In this document: positions 24,770-31,488 of the stretch, piece by piece
How the letters are laid out: every line of letters begins with the position of its first letter
Numbering within the stretch: the stretch's first letter is position 1
NCBI GenBank assembly: GCA_035510605.1
Contig: DATKGW010000019.1
Location: forward strand, 1 to 31,488
DNA: 31,488 bases
Source: DATKGW01 sp035510605
GTDB lineage: Bacteria > Patescibacteriota > Saccharimonadia > Saccharimonadales > CAIOMD01
Direction: 5' to 3'
The notes under the pieces: generated by a model
Told to the model about the DNA's origin: nothing
Database searches by the model: none
Seen by the model: only the letters and a program-made list of their open reading frames with translations
Position numbers and translations under genes: made by a program

Positions 24770-24776
24770 TATTATA
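24770..24776. promoter_or_regulatory. Overlapping divergent -10 boxes of lepB and the LCP gene
   Basis: The near-palindrome TATTATA reads TATTAT on plus, 6 bases before the ATG at 24782, and TATAAT on minus, 13 or 22 bases before the LCP GTG or ATG. The two promoters would compete for the same site. No -35 is clear on either side. Confidence 0.4.
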
Positions 24777-24781
24777 GCAAA

Positions 24782-25543
24782 ATGACAGCAAAAAAGCTGC
24801 TTTTGGTTTACAATGGACTGCAGTCAATTATGCCACCTCAAGCACAAAATTCACCAGTTCAGCCAGCTCCGCAGAATTCTAGTCCTGTAATTGAAAAACC
24901 ACACCGAAGCCGTAAAAAAGAGGCTAAAAATATTATTTTTACTGTACTCTTATTCATATTTGCACCCTTACTTGCACTATTAATGATTATTTTTGTTTTT
25001 CAGAGCTACGTTGTCGATGGTTCCAGCATGGAACCGACTCTGCAAAACGGAAATCGCGTATTTATATTAAAATTACCCAAAACCGTAGATAGTTTAAGGG
25101 GTAAACTTTATATCCCCGGTCGCCACGAGATTATTGTTTTTAAAAAACCCAGCGACCCCAGCACCCAGCTTATTAAACGGGTTATTGGCTTGCCAGGCGA
25201 TCACGTAATAGTCAGCGACAACCATATAACTATTTATAACAAGGCTAACCCCGGCGGATTTAATCCGGATACTGGCACCTCCTACGGCGACAAACTAGCA
25301 CCAACAGATGGTAATGTTGATATCACGGTTGGCAATGATGAGGTTTTTGTCTGTGGAGATAACCGTTCGCCTGGCGGTTCGCTAGATTCCCGTACCGGTT
25401 TGGGGTTGGTGCCGGTAGACAATATCATCGGCCGGCTGTGGCTGCGATACTTCCCATTAAGCGAATTTAAAACCTATGGCACTACAGCTACTTTAGTATC
25501 TTGGCAACAATTTTCGACAGCTCTTTCTCTGAACTATAAGTAA
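24782..25543 (+). CDS. lepB: Signal peptidase I
   Basis: From the ATG at 24782 this is 253 residues: a Pro/Gln-rich and basic cytosolic N terminus, one membrane helix (NIIFTVLLFIFAPLLALLMI), then the catalytic serine in VDGSSMEPTL, the catalytic lysine in IKRVIGLPGD, and the late box VCGDNRSPGGSLDSRTGLGLVP. It cuts signal peptides from proteins exported via SecA/SecYEG. The start is uncertain. The ATG at 24782 follows a TATTAT by 6 bases. The ATG at 24830 (MPPQAQNS) follows a TACAAT and a 10-base palindrome at 24815-24824. The 3' end overlaps the parB 3' end by 56 bases. Confidence 0.93.
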   Translation: MTAKKLLLVYNGLQSIMPPQAQNSPVQPAPQNSSPVIEKPHRSRKKEAKNIIFTVLLFIFAPLLALLMIIFVFQSYVVDGSSMEPTLQNGNRVFILKLPKTVDSLRGKLYIPGRHEIIVFKKPSDPSTQLIKRVIGLPGDHVIVSDNHITIYNKANPGGFNPDTGTSYGDKLAPTDGNVDITVGNDEVFVCGDNRSPGGSLDSRTGLGLVPVDNIIGRLWLRYFPLSEFKTYGTTATLVSWQQFSTALSLNYK

Positions 25544-26357
25544 TAACCAATTTGCCGCTGCCTTTGGCGCTTGTTTGTAAGATAACTTTTTTAGCGCCCA
25601 GGTGTTTTTGTATCTTGGTAGCTGTAGCATCCGGCACAACTTTACTCGGCTTCTTGGATTCATCAGCCGTTTGGCCACGTTTTACATTTACAACAAACTG
25701 TTCCGCCTGCCTGACATTCCAATGTTTGGACAATATATTGGCGAATAAGGCTTTCTGTTCTTTAGGATATTTCTGCAGGCTAAGTAATGACCTGGCATGG
25801 CCTTCTGTGATATTACCGGCCTGCAATGATTCTTGCATTTCGGTCGGCAATCCCAGCAACCTAATTATGTTTATTATGGTCGGGTAGGCTTTGCCGAGCC
25901 GCTTGGATATATCCTCGTAACTTTGGCTAAATTGATGGTGTAGCCTATACAATGTGGCAGCCAATTCGATTGGCGAGAGATCCGTCCGTTGCACGTTTTC
26001 CAGCAAAGCCAGCTCTATTTGTTGGTGTTCGGTGGCACTACGTATAATTGCCGGCACCTCTGTTAAACCAGCTATTTTGGCTGCTCGCCAGCGTCTTTCG
26101 CCGGCAATAATTGAGTATAAATTTTGTTCAATTTGCGAAACGATCAATGGCTGCACAATACCGTACTCACGGATGGATTGGGCTAGTTCATTTAGTGCCG
26201 TTTCGTCAAAATTCCTGCGCGGTTGATCGCTTTTAGGCACTACAATATCTACTGCCAACTTATGTACCTTTTCGTGCGACCCTGTTGCCACTTCGGCCAC
26301 ATCGACACCAATTGGCACTAAAACATCAAATCCTCTTCCAAGTCCTTTAGCTGACAC
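25488..26357 (-). CDS. parB: Chromosome partitioning protein ParB
   Basis: The 289 residues contain the N-terminal CTPase domain (SDQPRRNFDETALNELAQSI, then IAGERRWRAAKIAG as the C box and ENVQRTDLSPIE), the helix-turn-helix parS-binding domain (SYEDISKRLGKAYPTIINIIRLLGLP) and a short C-terminal dimerisation region. ParB loads at parS, slides as a CTP-bound clamp and recruits ParA and SMC. The start is GTG at 26357, with an almost perfect AAAGGAGGT 8 bases upstream inside parA. It overlaps the parA end by 11 bases and lepB by 56. I found no parS site in the window. Confidence 0.95.
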   Translation of the reverse strand: MSAKGLGRGFDVLVPIGVDVAEVATGSHEKVHKLAVDIVVPKSDQPRRNFDETALNELAQSIREYGIVQPLIVSQIEQNLYSIIAGERRWRAAKIAGLTEVPAIIRSATEHQQIELALLENVQRTDLSPIELAATLYRLHHQFSQSYEDISKRLGKAYPTIINIIRLLGLPTEMQESLQAGNITEGHARSLLSLQKYPKEQKALFANILSKHWNVRQAEQFVVNVKRGQTADESKKPSKVVPDATATKIQKHLGAKKVILQTSAKGSGKLVITYSSEKELSKIVAKILK

Positions 26358-27111
26358 GATTTTGTACCTCCTTTGCTAAATTCTTATACGCCCGAGCGCC
26401 TTTAGACCATTTATCGTATTTTATAATCGGTTCGCCATGGCTTGGCGCTTCGGCCAACCGAACATTACGCGGAATGATTGTTTCAAACACTATGTCGCCA
26501 AATACACGCTTAATTTCCCCGTGCACTTGCCCACTCAAACTATTACGCGAATCATACATAGTCATAAGTACACCCAAAATTTGTAAAGTCGGGTTTAAAC
26601 CTTGCTGCACCCGTTGGATTACTTGAATGAGTTGGCTCAACCCCTCCATAGCATAATATTCGGTTTGCACCGGAATTAAAACATCCGAAGCCGCAACTAA
26701 AGCATTGATACTTAGCAGGCCGAGCGATGGTGGGCAATCAATCAGCACGATATCATATATAAAGTCCGTTTTTTGCAAAAAGCCTCGCAGTTTTGTTTCG
26801 CGGGCAGGTATTACCGCCAGTTGCACTTCTGCCCCGGCCAAATCGGCATTAGCCGGCAAGAGCCAAACATTTGATGTCTCTGTTGGTATAACCAAATCTT
26901 TTAACTCGGCATCCTCCAATAAAGCCTGGTAAGAAGTAATTTTAAGTGTAAGCTTGTCTACGCCCATGCCGCTGGTGGCATTGCCCTGCGGGTCAAGATC
27001 TATAAGTAAAACTTTTTGGTCTTGCTTAGCCAAATAGCTGGCAAGGTTAACTGCCGTCGTTGTTTTACCAACGCCGCCTTTTTGGTTGAGTATTGCAATA
27101 ACCCTCTTCAT
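26347..27111 (-). CDS. parA: Chromosome partitioning ATPase ParA
   Basis: This 254-residue protein starts with the deviant Walker A KGGVGKTTTA (signature lysine K11, catalytic K16), followed by LLIDLDPQGNATSGMG, the Walker B region IVLIDCPPSLGLLSINAL and VQTEYYAMEGLSQL. There is no N-terminal DNA-binding extension, so it is the chromosomal (Soj-like) class. It forms ATP-dependent dimers on nucleoid DNA and moves ParB-parS complexes. It is in an operon with parB. The upstream 228 bases contain no other gene. Confidence 0.96.
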   Translation of the reverse strand: MKRVIAILNQKGGVGKTTTAVNLASYLAKQDQKVLLIDLDPQGNATSGMGVDKLTLKITSYQALLEDAELKDLVIPTETSNVWLLPANADLAGAEVQLAVIPARETKLRGFLQKTDFIYDIVLIDCPPSLGLLSINALVAASDVLIPVQTEYYAMEGLSQLIQVIQRVQQGLNPTLQILGVLMTMYDSRNSLSGQVHGEIKRVFGDIVFETIIPRNVRLAEAPSHGEPIIKYDKWSKGARAYKNLAKEVQNRVS

Positions 27112-27339
27112 GCCTTTTTACTTTTATCCCTTTGGTTATTAGCTTATCATTTATACCGCTCAAGGTAAAACCCTTCTTATAAACATCTATAAACTAGCCG
27201 GATAATGCTAGTTGCTTGATTCGTATCAAATTGGTTTGGAAAATAATTCCTATATACTCTCAGCCATGCTTTTTTACATAAAATGTACGACATTAATATA
27301 TCCACCATCAAACGACAAGGATACTTCTTGCAGAGCGCG
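27112..27339. other. Intergenic gap between parA and the glycosyltransferase gene
   Basis: These 228 bases hold no ORF I trust. A 7-base perfect inverted repeat with an 8-base loop (27192-27198 with 27207-27213, AACTAGC/GCTAGTT) could end the minus-strand glycosyltransferase transcript, although the following T-run is weak. The parA promoter should lie near 27130-27160, where TATAAA occurs on minus, but no clear -35 is seen. Confidence 0.4.
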
Positions 27340-29073
27340 CTATTTAACCGCTACAGTCTTACCAATATCACCGAATTTTATTGTAAATGGTTTACCAAGC
27401 ATAATTGAGTCGTATAGCTGTTGGCTAATCTGCCCAAAATTGGCAGCTTTTAATATTGATGTTTTTGCGTTAGCTTTATCACCATTCCCGTCCTCTAAAA
27501 TCGCCAAATACATCCATAAGGTAGCGTCCTTCGGGAATGTATTTGTTGCATCTGTTAAAAACTTCTTATCAGACTGGTAATCGCCTGTGAACAGAGTTAT
27601 TTCGCCTATCTTTTCATAGAGTGAACTATCATTTTTATTGTAAACCAACAACTCCTTATAAGCTTGCATTGCTCCAACATAATCACCTAGTTCAGTCGAG
27701 GCTGTAGCAAGATTGTCATATCCTGCATAAGTAGGAAATATACTGACCGATCGAGCTGCATAATCTTTGGCCTCTTTGATTTTACCTTGCGCCATATAAT
27801 CAATTGACAGATTATTGTAGGCGCTGTAGCTTTCTTTAGATACGGCTATATCTATAGTTTGTATTGTATAAGCATCTCTGTAATCATGGCCTCTTAATGC
27901 AGTCCTAAAGGCTAAAGACCCTATTAATAAACATCCTATTATAATGAGCAATGTCGGGTTTATACGTGGAATAAATATAGCCAAAACAACGCCAATCATA
28001 CCAAGCAGGCCAATCATTGGGAAGTAGAACCAGGTCTCGGACGTAGTTGCATCTAATGGGATAATCTGAAGATGTATTAATAGCCCAATCACCATCCAGG
28101 CAACAAAAAAAGCAAAAATTAAAAACTGGTCTTTGGGGAGTTTTTTATAAAGAATCTTGGCTGCATAAACAATCAAACCTAGTATTATCACATCAATTAT
28201 CAGGGGTAATAATACATAGCGAACGCTAAATGTCGGGTGAACCCAGTAATATGCCCGGGCTAGTTTAAACGGAAAAATAAAGTGATATATATAAAAGAAT
28301 ACGATTGCCGGCATTGTTACTATTCTCTGCCATATACCCAAATTATCTATTGGTGCATTATTGGCATGCCCCATAAAACCCACTGCACTTAGTCTTAGCA
28401 AAAGATATGAGGCAACCGGCACAACCATTATCCCTATAAACGGCAACAGCCGTTTACGGTTAAACCAAAAAAGATATAGCAAAGCTACAACTATAAATAC
28501 TACGGCTGTTTCTTTAGATAATAGGGACAAAAACAAGCAAAGTGCGGCAAAAATTAAACTTTTTACAGAGTCAAATCGAAGCAGCGACCAGATAGCCAGG
28601 ATACCAAATAAAAAGAATAATTCTTCTTGCATAGATGGGATGGCGAATGCAACTTGGGAATTTATTGGATGTACTAAAAAAATCAAAGATAAGAATATCG
28701 CCAAGGCTGGTTTAAAAAAATATTTTAAAACTAAAAAAACCATAAATGCGCTAAGGATATATAAGGTTATTTGTAAAAAGTGAAAATAAAAGGTATGTGG
28801 CCCGAATATAGTGTAAAGAATAGAAAATACCGTTGTCATTAAAGGCCTGTAAAATGTACCGATCAAAGGAGATCCGGTCACATTATAAAAAGTGCTACCG
28901 GCAAAAAAACTATGAATGTTAGTAATACTGTGTACAAGAGGATTATTAACTATTTGCGCCAAATCATCTGACATAAATGGATTTTTTAAACCTGTAAAAA
29001 AGGTTGCAAAACCAGTGGTTGCAATAATTAATGCGGCGTGCCAGTTTTTGATGTTGTTTATCTTAGATAGCAT
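27340..29073 (-). CDS. TMTC-like membrane glycosyltransferase with C-terminal TPRs
   Basis: The 577 residues have 10-11 hydrophobic segments (about 15-400), then tetratricopeptide-like repeats (about 425-560, as in AYNNLSIDYMAQGKIKEAKDYA and YVGAMQAYKELL). The membrane part has the GT-C/TMTC pattern: acidic pair in FMSDDLAQIVNNPLV, YRPL in the first loop, HP in FLVHPINSQVA, and SKET. Such proteins use lipid-linked sugars and TPRs to glycosylate exported proteins at Ser/Thr. The next gene upstream encodes a Thr/Ser-rich surface protein, an obvious candidate acceptor (inference). Function is assigned by layout and short motifs, so the substrate is unknown. Confidence 0.75.
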   Translation of the reverse strand: MLSKINNIKNWHAALIIATTGFATFFTGLKNPFMSDDLAQIVNNPLVHSITNIHSFFAGSTFYNVTGSPLIGTFYRPLMTTVFSILYTIFGPHTFYFHFLQITLYILSAFMVFLVLKYFFKPALAIFLSLIFLVHPINSQVAFAIPSMQEELFFLFGILAIWSLLRFDSVKSLIFAALCLFLSLLSKETAVVFIVVALLYLFWFNRKRLLPFIGIMVVPVASYLLLRLSAVGFMGHANNAPIDNLGIWQRIVTMPAIVFFYIYHFIFPFKLARAYYWVHPTFSVRYVLLPLIIDVIILGLIVYAAKILYKKLPKDQFLIFAFFVAWMVIGLLIHLQIIPLDATTSETWFYFPMIGLLGMIGVVLAIFIPRINPTLLIIIGCLLIGSLAFRTALRGHDYRDAYTIQTIDIAVSKESYSAYNNLSIDYMAQGKIKEAKDYAARSVSIFPTYAGYDNLATASTELGDYVGAMQAYKELLVYNKNDSSLYEKIGEITLFTGDYQSDKKFLTDATNTFPKDATLWMYLAILEDGNGDKANAKTSILKAANFGQISQQLYDSIMLGKPFTIKFGDIGKTVAVK

Positions 29074-29123
29074 TTATCTAAAAACACTTCCCTCTTATGT
29101 TTCTCGCTTAACATTATCATATC

Positions 29124-29179
29124 AAAAAAGCGCCCTTTGGTATCTAGGAAAGGCAAGTAACCTAGACCTCTGGGCGCTT
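29124..29179 (-). terminator. Long-hairpin terminator behind the S74 gene region
   Basis: The stem AAGCGCCC/GGGCGCTT (29172-29179 with 29128-29135) continues into TCTAGG/CCTAGA (29143-29148 with 29161-29166). On minus it is followed by T6 (29124-29129). On plus the T-run is broken, so it mainly ends minus-strand transcription coming from the S74 gene or the structured region. Confidence 0.75.
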
Positions 29180-29220
29180 ATTTGTTTTTGTGGGTAGCTC
29201 TACTATTTTGGCAGGGTTAC

Positions 29221-29397
29221 CTAAAGGTTTTTGTTTTTGTCTGCTGAGAGGGTAAGGGCTTTATTTTGGCTGCCTTTAGTCCGCACTGCAAGCGGCCAAT
29301 GGCCCTTTCCCTTCTCAGGACTTTTTGTTTTTTCAAGCCAACTTGAGTTGTCTCCGAACACTAGGAGCAAGGATAACCACTTGCGATAAGGGGTCAT
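29221..29397 (-). CDS. Short ORF (58 codons), doubtful
   Basis: ATG at 29397 to TAG at 29221 would give MTPYRKWLSLLLVFGDN followed by a Lys/Ser-rich tail. There is no good ribosome site (only GAG). Its DNA is mostly occupied by strong hairpins, including the long 29244-29318 stem, which suggests the constraint is on RNA rather than protein. I do not recognise the peptide. Confidence 0.15.
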   Translation of the reverse strand: MTPYRKWLSLLLVFGDNSSWLEKTKSPEKGKGHWPLAVRTKGSQNKALTLSADKNKNL

Positions 29398-29548
29398 CTA
29401 CTCAAGCTGTTACGCTTGTATTGGCGGCGCAAGGCCGCCAAAAATCTGGTACATAGACCCTCCTATAGATTTATATTTGTTAAGCATAGTTAAGGTAACC
29501 TCGCCCTGGGCGGTGACTGTGTTTGACTGGAATTTGTGTGTCTTCATA
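29244..29548 (-). ncRNA. Candidate structured RNA in the 485-base gap after the S74 gene
   Basis: Several stable helices lie in series. (1) A stem of about 15 pairs closes 29244-29318 (CTGAGA/TCTCAG, GGG/CCC, AGGGC/GCCCT) with an inner CCGC/GCGG helix. (2) CTTGAGT (29342-29348) pairs with ACTCAAG (29400-29406), enclosing CTCC/GGAG and CAAG/CTTG hairpins like a multi-branch junction. (3) TTGGCGGC/GCCGCCAA (29421-29441) is a perfect 8-pair hairpin. (4) CGCCC/GGGCG lies at 29502-29512. A terminator follows on minus, suggesting that strand. It could be a separate RNA or a structured 3' UTR. I found no match to tmRNA, RNase P, 6S or SRP RNA by eye. Confidence 0.4.
29410..29547 (-). CDS. Possible small protein (45 codons) just after the S74 gene
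   Basis: The ATG at 29547 is preceded by AAAGGG with a 7-base spacing, overlapping the end of the S74 gene, and the frame runs to TAA at 29410. The peptide begins MKTHKFQSNTVTAQGEVT and ends GGLAPPIQA. A second in-frame ATG at 29451, with AGGAGG just before it, would give a 14-residue peptide, and the GC-rich hairpin 29421-29441 lies inside that part. It might be a small gene, or a leader peptide read before a structured element. No homologue is recognised. Confidence 0.3.
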   Translation of the reverse strand: MKTHKFQSNTVTAQGEVTLTMLNKYKSIGGSMYQIFGGLAPPIQA

Positions 29549-29558
29549 TACATGCCCT

Positions 29559-31488
29559 TTATTGCAAGGTAATTAATACCCATACATAGTTATTTACATC
29601 TTTAGCGCTGGTAGCCTTACCAAGGATCGAACCAACCTTGGGATTAGGCACTGCCTTGGCTTCACCAGCGTGTACATCAGAAACAATCATGTCACCGGAG
29701 CTTATAGCGGTAAATTGGTCTGCTTGAACCTGGACAGACCCGCCTATAGCTACCTTAATTTCATCACCGGCATTAATAGCCGCATCAATTGCAACACCTA
29801 TAATCTTGGTATCTTCTGCATTGGTAGTAGTAGTTACATAACCATCTTTAGTGGAATCAATAATTACGATGCTGCCGGCGGCAATTGGGCCGCTTGCTAA
29901 GAATTTTTTGGTGATGGCTTGTTTGGTGTTAACACTGGCCGTGAGATTAAGATCGCCGCCGAATTCGGCTGGGCCTGTAACCTTTAAGATGTTAATTGTT
30001 GCAATATCTGCTACTACTAATTCTTGGGTTGTAGTCGTCCCAGTTACGGTTAGATCAGTAAGTGTAGTTGGACCTCTTATATTAATAGATCCATAAACAT
30101 CAGCATTGCCATATATAGCAGCATTGTTAACGGTTAAGTTACCATTTTGCAGACCGGATGCTAAGTTTGCAACATCCGATTGCATTGCTGCTATTTGGGT
30201 TTGCTGGCTTGCAGAATTTGATTGCAAAACGTTGATTTGCTGTTCTTCTTGTTGGGCGGCATTTGCAATTATGGGTATAAAGCCGATGTAGTTAAGCCCT
30301 GATATCTGGCCAGAATCATCGTGAGACACAAGCCATGGCAAGACATTATTAACTTCTTCTGCTATGAATCCAAAATCTAATGGGCTAGTACCGCTGGCAT
30401 CCATCCCATAGCCGGTTTTCCAATCAAAACTTACAGGGCGTAATTGATTTAGTACGTCCAGTCCATTACCTATTGATTGTACATTCTCTTTAAATCTTAT
30501 AGAGGAGTTGTTGGTACAGGGAGAACCAGCGCTTTTAACCATCTTATTATCACCAGATTGACATAAAGCAGTACCGGATCCGGTGGTAATTGTAGATGGC
30601 AATGTGATTACATTTGCACCTAAAGCAAGGGTGCCAGTAGTGTTCCCGATATTAACTGCACCAGTACCAGCGTAACCGATATTTGTAGTAGTAGCGCCCG
30701 AGTTATTGATATTTGTTACGCCAACTAGGTTAATATTGCCCGTACTACCACCGTTAATGTTAACGGCTGTGGCGGCTGTGGAGTTACCGATTGTAACATT
30801 GCGGGCATTGGTATTGCCTAGATACAGATAAGGAGTACCTGATGACGAGGTACCATTATCTACGGTTATGTTGCCTGAAGTAGCGGCCGTTGAGGCACCA
30901 GTCTGGATGGTTATGGTACCGGTGTTACCAGAGCTGGTGGCGGGGCCAGTGTTAATAATTACGTTAGTCGACGGCCCAGCTGCGATAGTAGGAGTAGTTA
31001 AGGTCAAGCCGCCAAAGCCTGATATGGTTAAGAGGCCAGCAGCTGAACTCCAAGTAGAGGCAGCAGCAGCAGTTAGAGTTAATGCACCAGAGCCCTGGCT
31101 CTTGACGGTAAGCGCGTAGTTACTGACGCCTTGGATGGTATAGGCTCCGGCATTACCAAAAGTAGCTGCGCCACCTGTTGAACCAATGTTAAGAGCAGTA
31201 GAGCTAGCCTGGAAGGCATTAACAGTAGTAACTGTAGAGTTAAGCAAAGCTACGGTTGTCTGGCTGCTGGTTATAGCAGCTGTATTAAGAGCAATGCCCG
31301 TTGTACCGTTAAGAGTTATTGTAGTTGAGGTACCGGCACCCATAGTAAGAGATGTCGCGGCAGTAAAGGCACTTACGGTTGTAGAAGTCGTAGTAAAAAC
31401 GTTGATTGAAGTTACGCTACTGTGAAGTGTTTGAGCATTAAGGTTAATAGTAGATGTCCCGGCCGCACCCATACTGATAGTTGTAGCC
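29559..31488 (-). CDS. Large surface protein with S74 chaperone (endosialidase-type) domain, N-terminus outside window
   Basis: The frame is open to the window edge and continues past it, so the ATG at 31472 is not the true start. The visible part (643 codons) has, in order: a Thr/Ser/Ala/Gly-rich beta-repeat region (MGAAGTSTINLN, MGAGTSTTITLN, ALNIGSTGG); a two-Cys linker (ALCQSGDNKMVKSAGSPC); an S74 domain starting SSIRFKENVQ at about 30508; an Gln-rich coiled coil; more beta segments; and a C-terminal domain of about 110 residues resembling capsid-cement (DUF2190-like) folds. S74 domains trimerise beta-helical phage tailspikes and then cut themselves off with a Ser-Lys pair; S and K spaced by five are present. 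It is probably a trimeric cell-surface or attachment fibre. Confidence 0.85.
   Translation of the reverse strand, partial: ATTISMGAAGTSTINLNAQTLHSSVTSINVFTTTSTTVSAFTAATSLTMGAGTSTTITLNGTTGIALNTAAITSSQTTVALLNSTVTTVNAFQASSTALNIGSTGGAATFGNAGAYTIQGVSNYALTVKSQGSGALTLTAAAASTWSSAAGLLTISGFGGLTLTTPTIAAGPSTNVIINTGPATSSGNTGTITIQTGASTAATSGNITVDNGTSSSGTPYLYLGNTNARNVTIGNSTAATAVNINGGSTGNINLVGVTNINNSGATTTNIGYAGTGAVNIGNTTGTLALGANVITLPSTITTGSGTALCQSGDNKMVKSAGSPCTNNSSIRFKENVQSIGNGLDVLNQLRPVSFDWKTGYGMDASGTSPLDFGFIAEEVNNVLPWLVSHDDSGQISGLNYIGFIPIIANAAQQEEQQINVLQSNSASQQTQIAAMQSDVANLASGLQNGNLTVNNAAIYGNADVYGSINIRGPTTLTDLTVTGTTTTQELVVADIATINILKVTGPAEFGGDLNLTASVNTKQAITKKFLASGPIAAGSIVIIDSTKDGYVTTTTNAEDTKIIGVAIDAAINAGDEIKVAIGGSVQVQADQFTAISSGDMIVSDVHAGEAKAVPNPKVGSILGKATSAKDVNNYVWVLITLQ

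Noticed and set aside
26470..26500. TGTTTCAAACA resembling half of a parS site inside parA
   Set aside because: It lacks the central CGTG of the TGTTTCACGTGAAACA consensus.
29244..29253. CTGAGAGGGT resembling the start of a TPP riboswitch
   Set aside because: The other obligatory TPP segments (the AACCTGA and late GTAGGGA parts) are missing, and these bases are used in the long hairpin.
29180..29558. tmRNA, RNase P RNA, 6S or SRP RNA in the structured gap
   Set aside because: There is no T-loop TTCGA with acceptor pairing, no GAGGAAAGTCC block, and no SRP GGAA apical loop context on either strand.
30560..31488. CRISPR-like or tandem DNA repeats at the right end
   Set aside because: The repetitiveness comes from low-complexity Thr/Ser/Gly codons in the surface protein. 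Units vary in length and there are no regular spacers.

Overview
This window looks like chromosome from a Patescibacteria (Candidate Phyla Radiation) bacterium, most plausibly a Saccharibacteria-like lineage. The evidence is indirect. Genes are short and tightly packed, often with 4-base ATGA overlaps. ProS is compact, EF-Ts is short, and several core enzymes carry divergent signature motifs (SPY in RF2, NLPY in PrmC, GPKVG in RsmE). A long phage-like S74 surface protein and TGA used as a normal stop also fit. There is no rRNA or tRNA gene, CRISPR array, transposase or integrase, so the placement rests on protein character alone.

Layout. Positions 1-20000 are almost entirely minus strand: ftsX (cut by the window start), ftsE, prfB, an M16 peptidase, secA, hpf, serS, a RecB-like nuclease, rsmE, a heliorhodopsin, a CruF-like membrane protein, lysS, greA, proS, a CPBP protease, rseP, uppS, a trans-isoprenyl diphosphate synthase, frr, tsf and rpsB. 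A divergent promoter region near 20000 separates rpsB from the plus-strand set rpmE-prfA-prmC. An envelope block follows: an unknown membrane protein and an LCP protein on minus, lepB on plus, then parB-parA on minus. The right end holds a TMTC-like glycosyltransferase with TPRs, a 485-base structured gap, and a large Thr/Ser/Gly-rich S74 surface protein that leaves the window.

How it fits together. Most genes are translation machinery (RF1, RF2, PrmC, RRF, EF-Ts, S2, L31, SerRS, LysRS, ProRS, RsmE, HPF) mixed with secretion and envelope functions (SecA, signal peptidase, RseP, LCP, UppS, FtsEX). The standout is the heliorhodopsin (9354-10151). It has the retinal lysine, the glutamate counterion and both internal histidines, and sits 7 bases downstream of a protein resembling the carotenoid hydratase family CruF/DUF422. 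Both lie behind lysS. A trans-prenyl synthase with a short-chain (C15-C20 type) active-site signature is encoded about 7 kb away.

A second theme is promoter layout. Six genes (ftsE, serS, the nuclease, heliorhodopsin, lysS, proS) have a -10 box, usually TGnTAnnnT, ending only 6-10 bases before the ATG. This predicts leaderless or nearly leaderless mRNAs. The third point of interest is the gap at 29074-29558, which contains several strong hairpins, a terminator and two short ORFs and matches no RNA family I can recognise.
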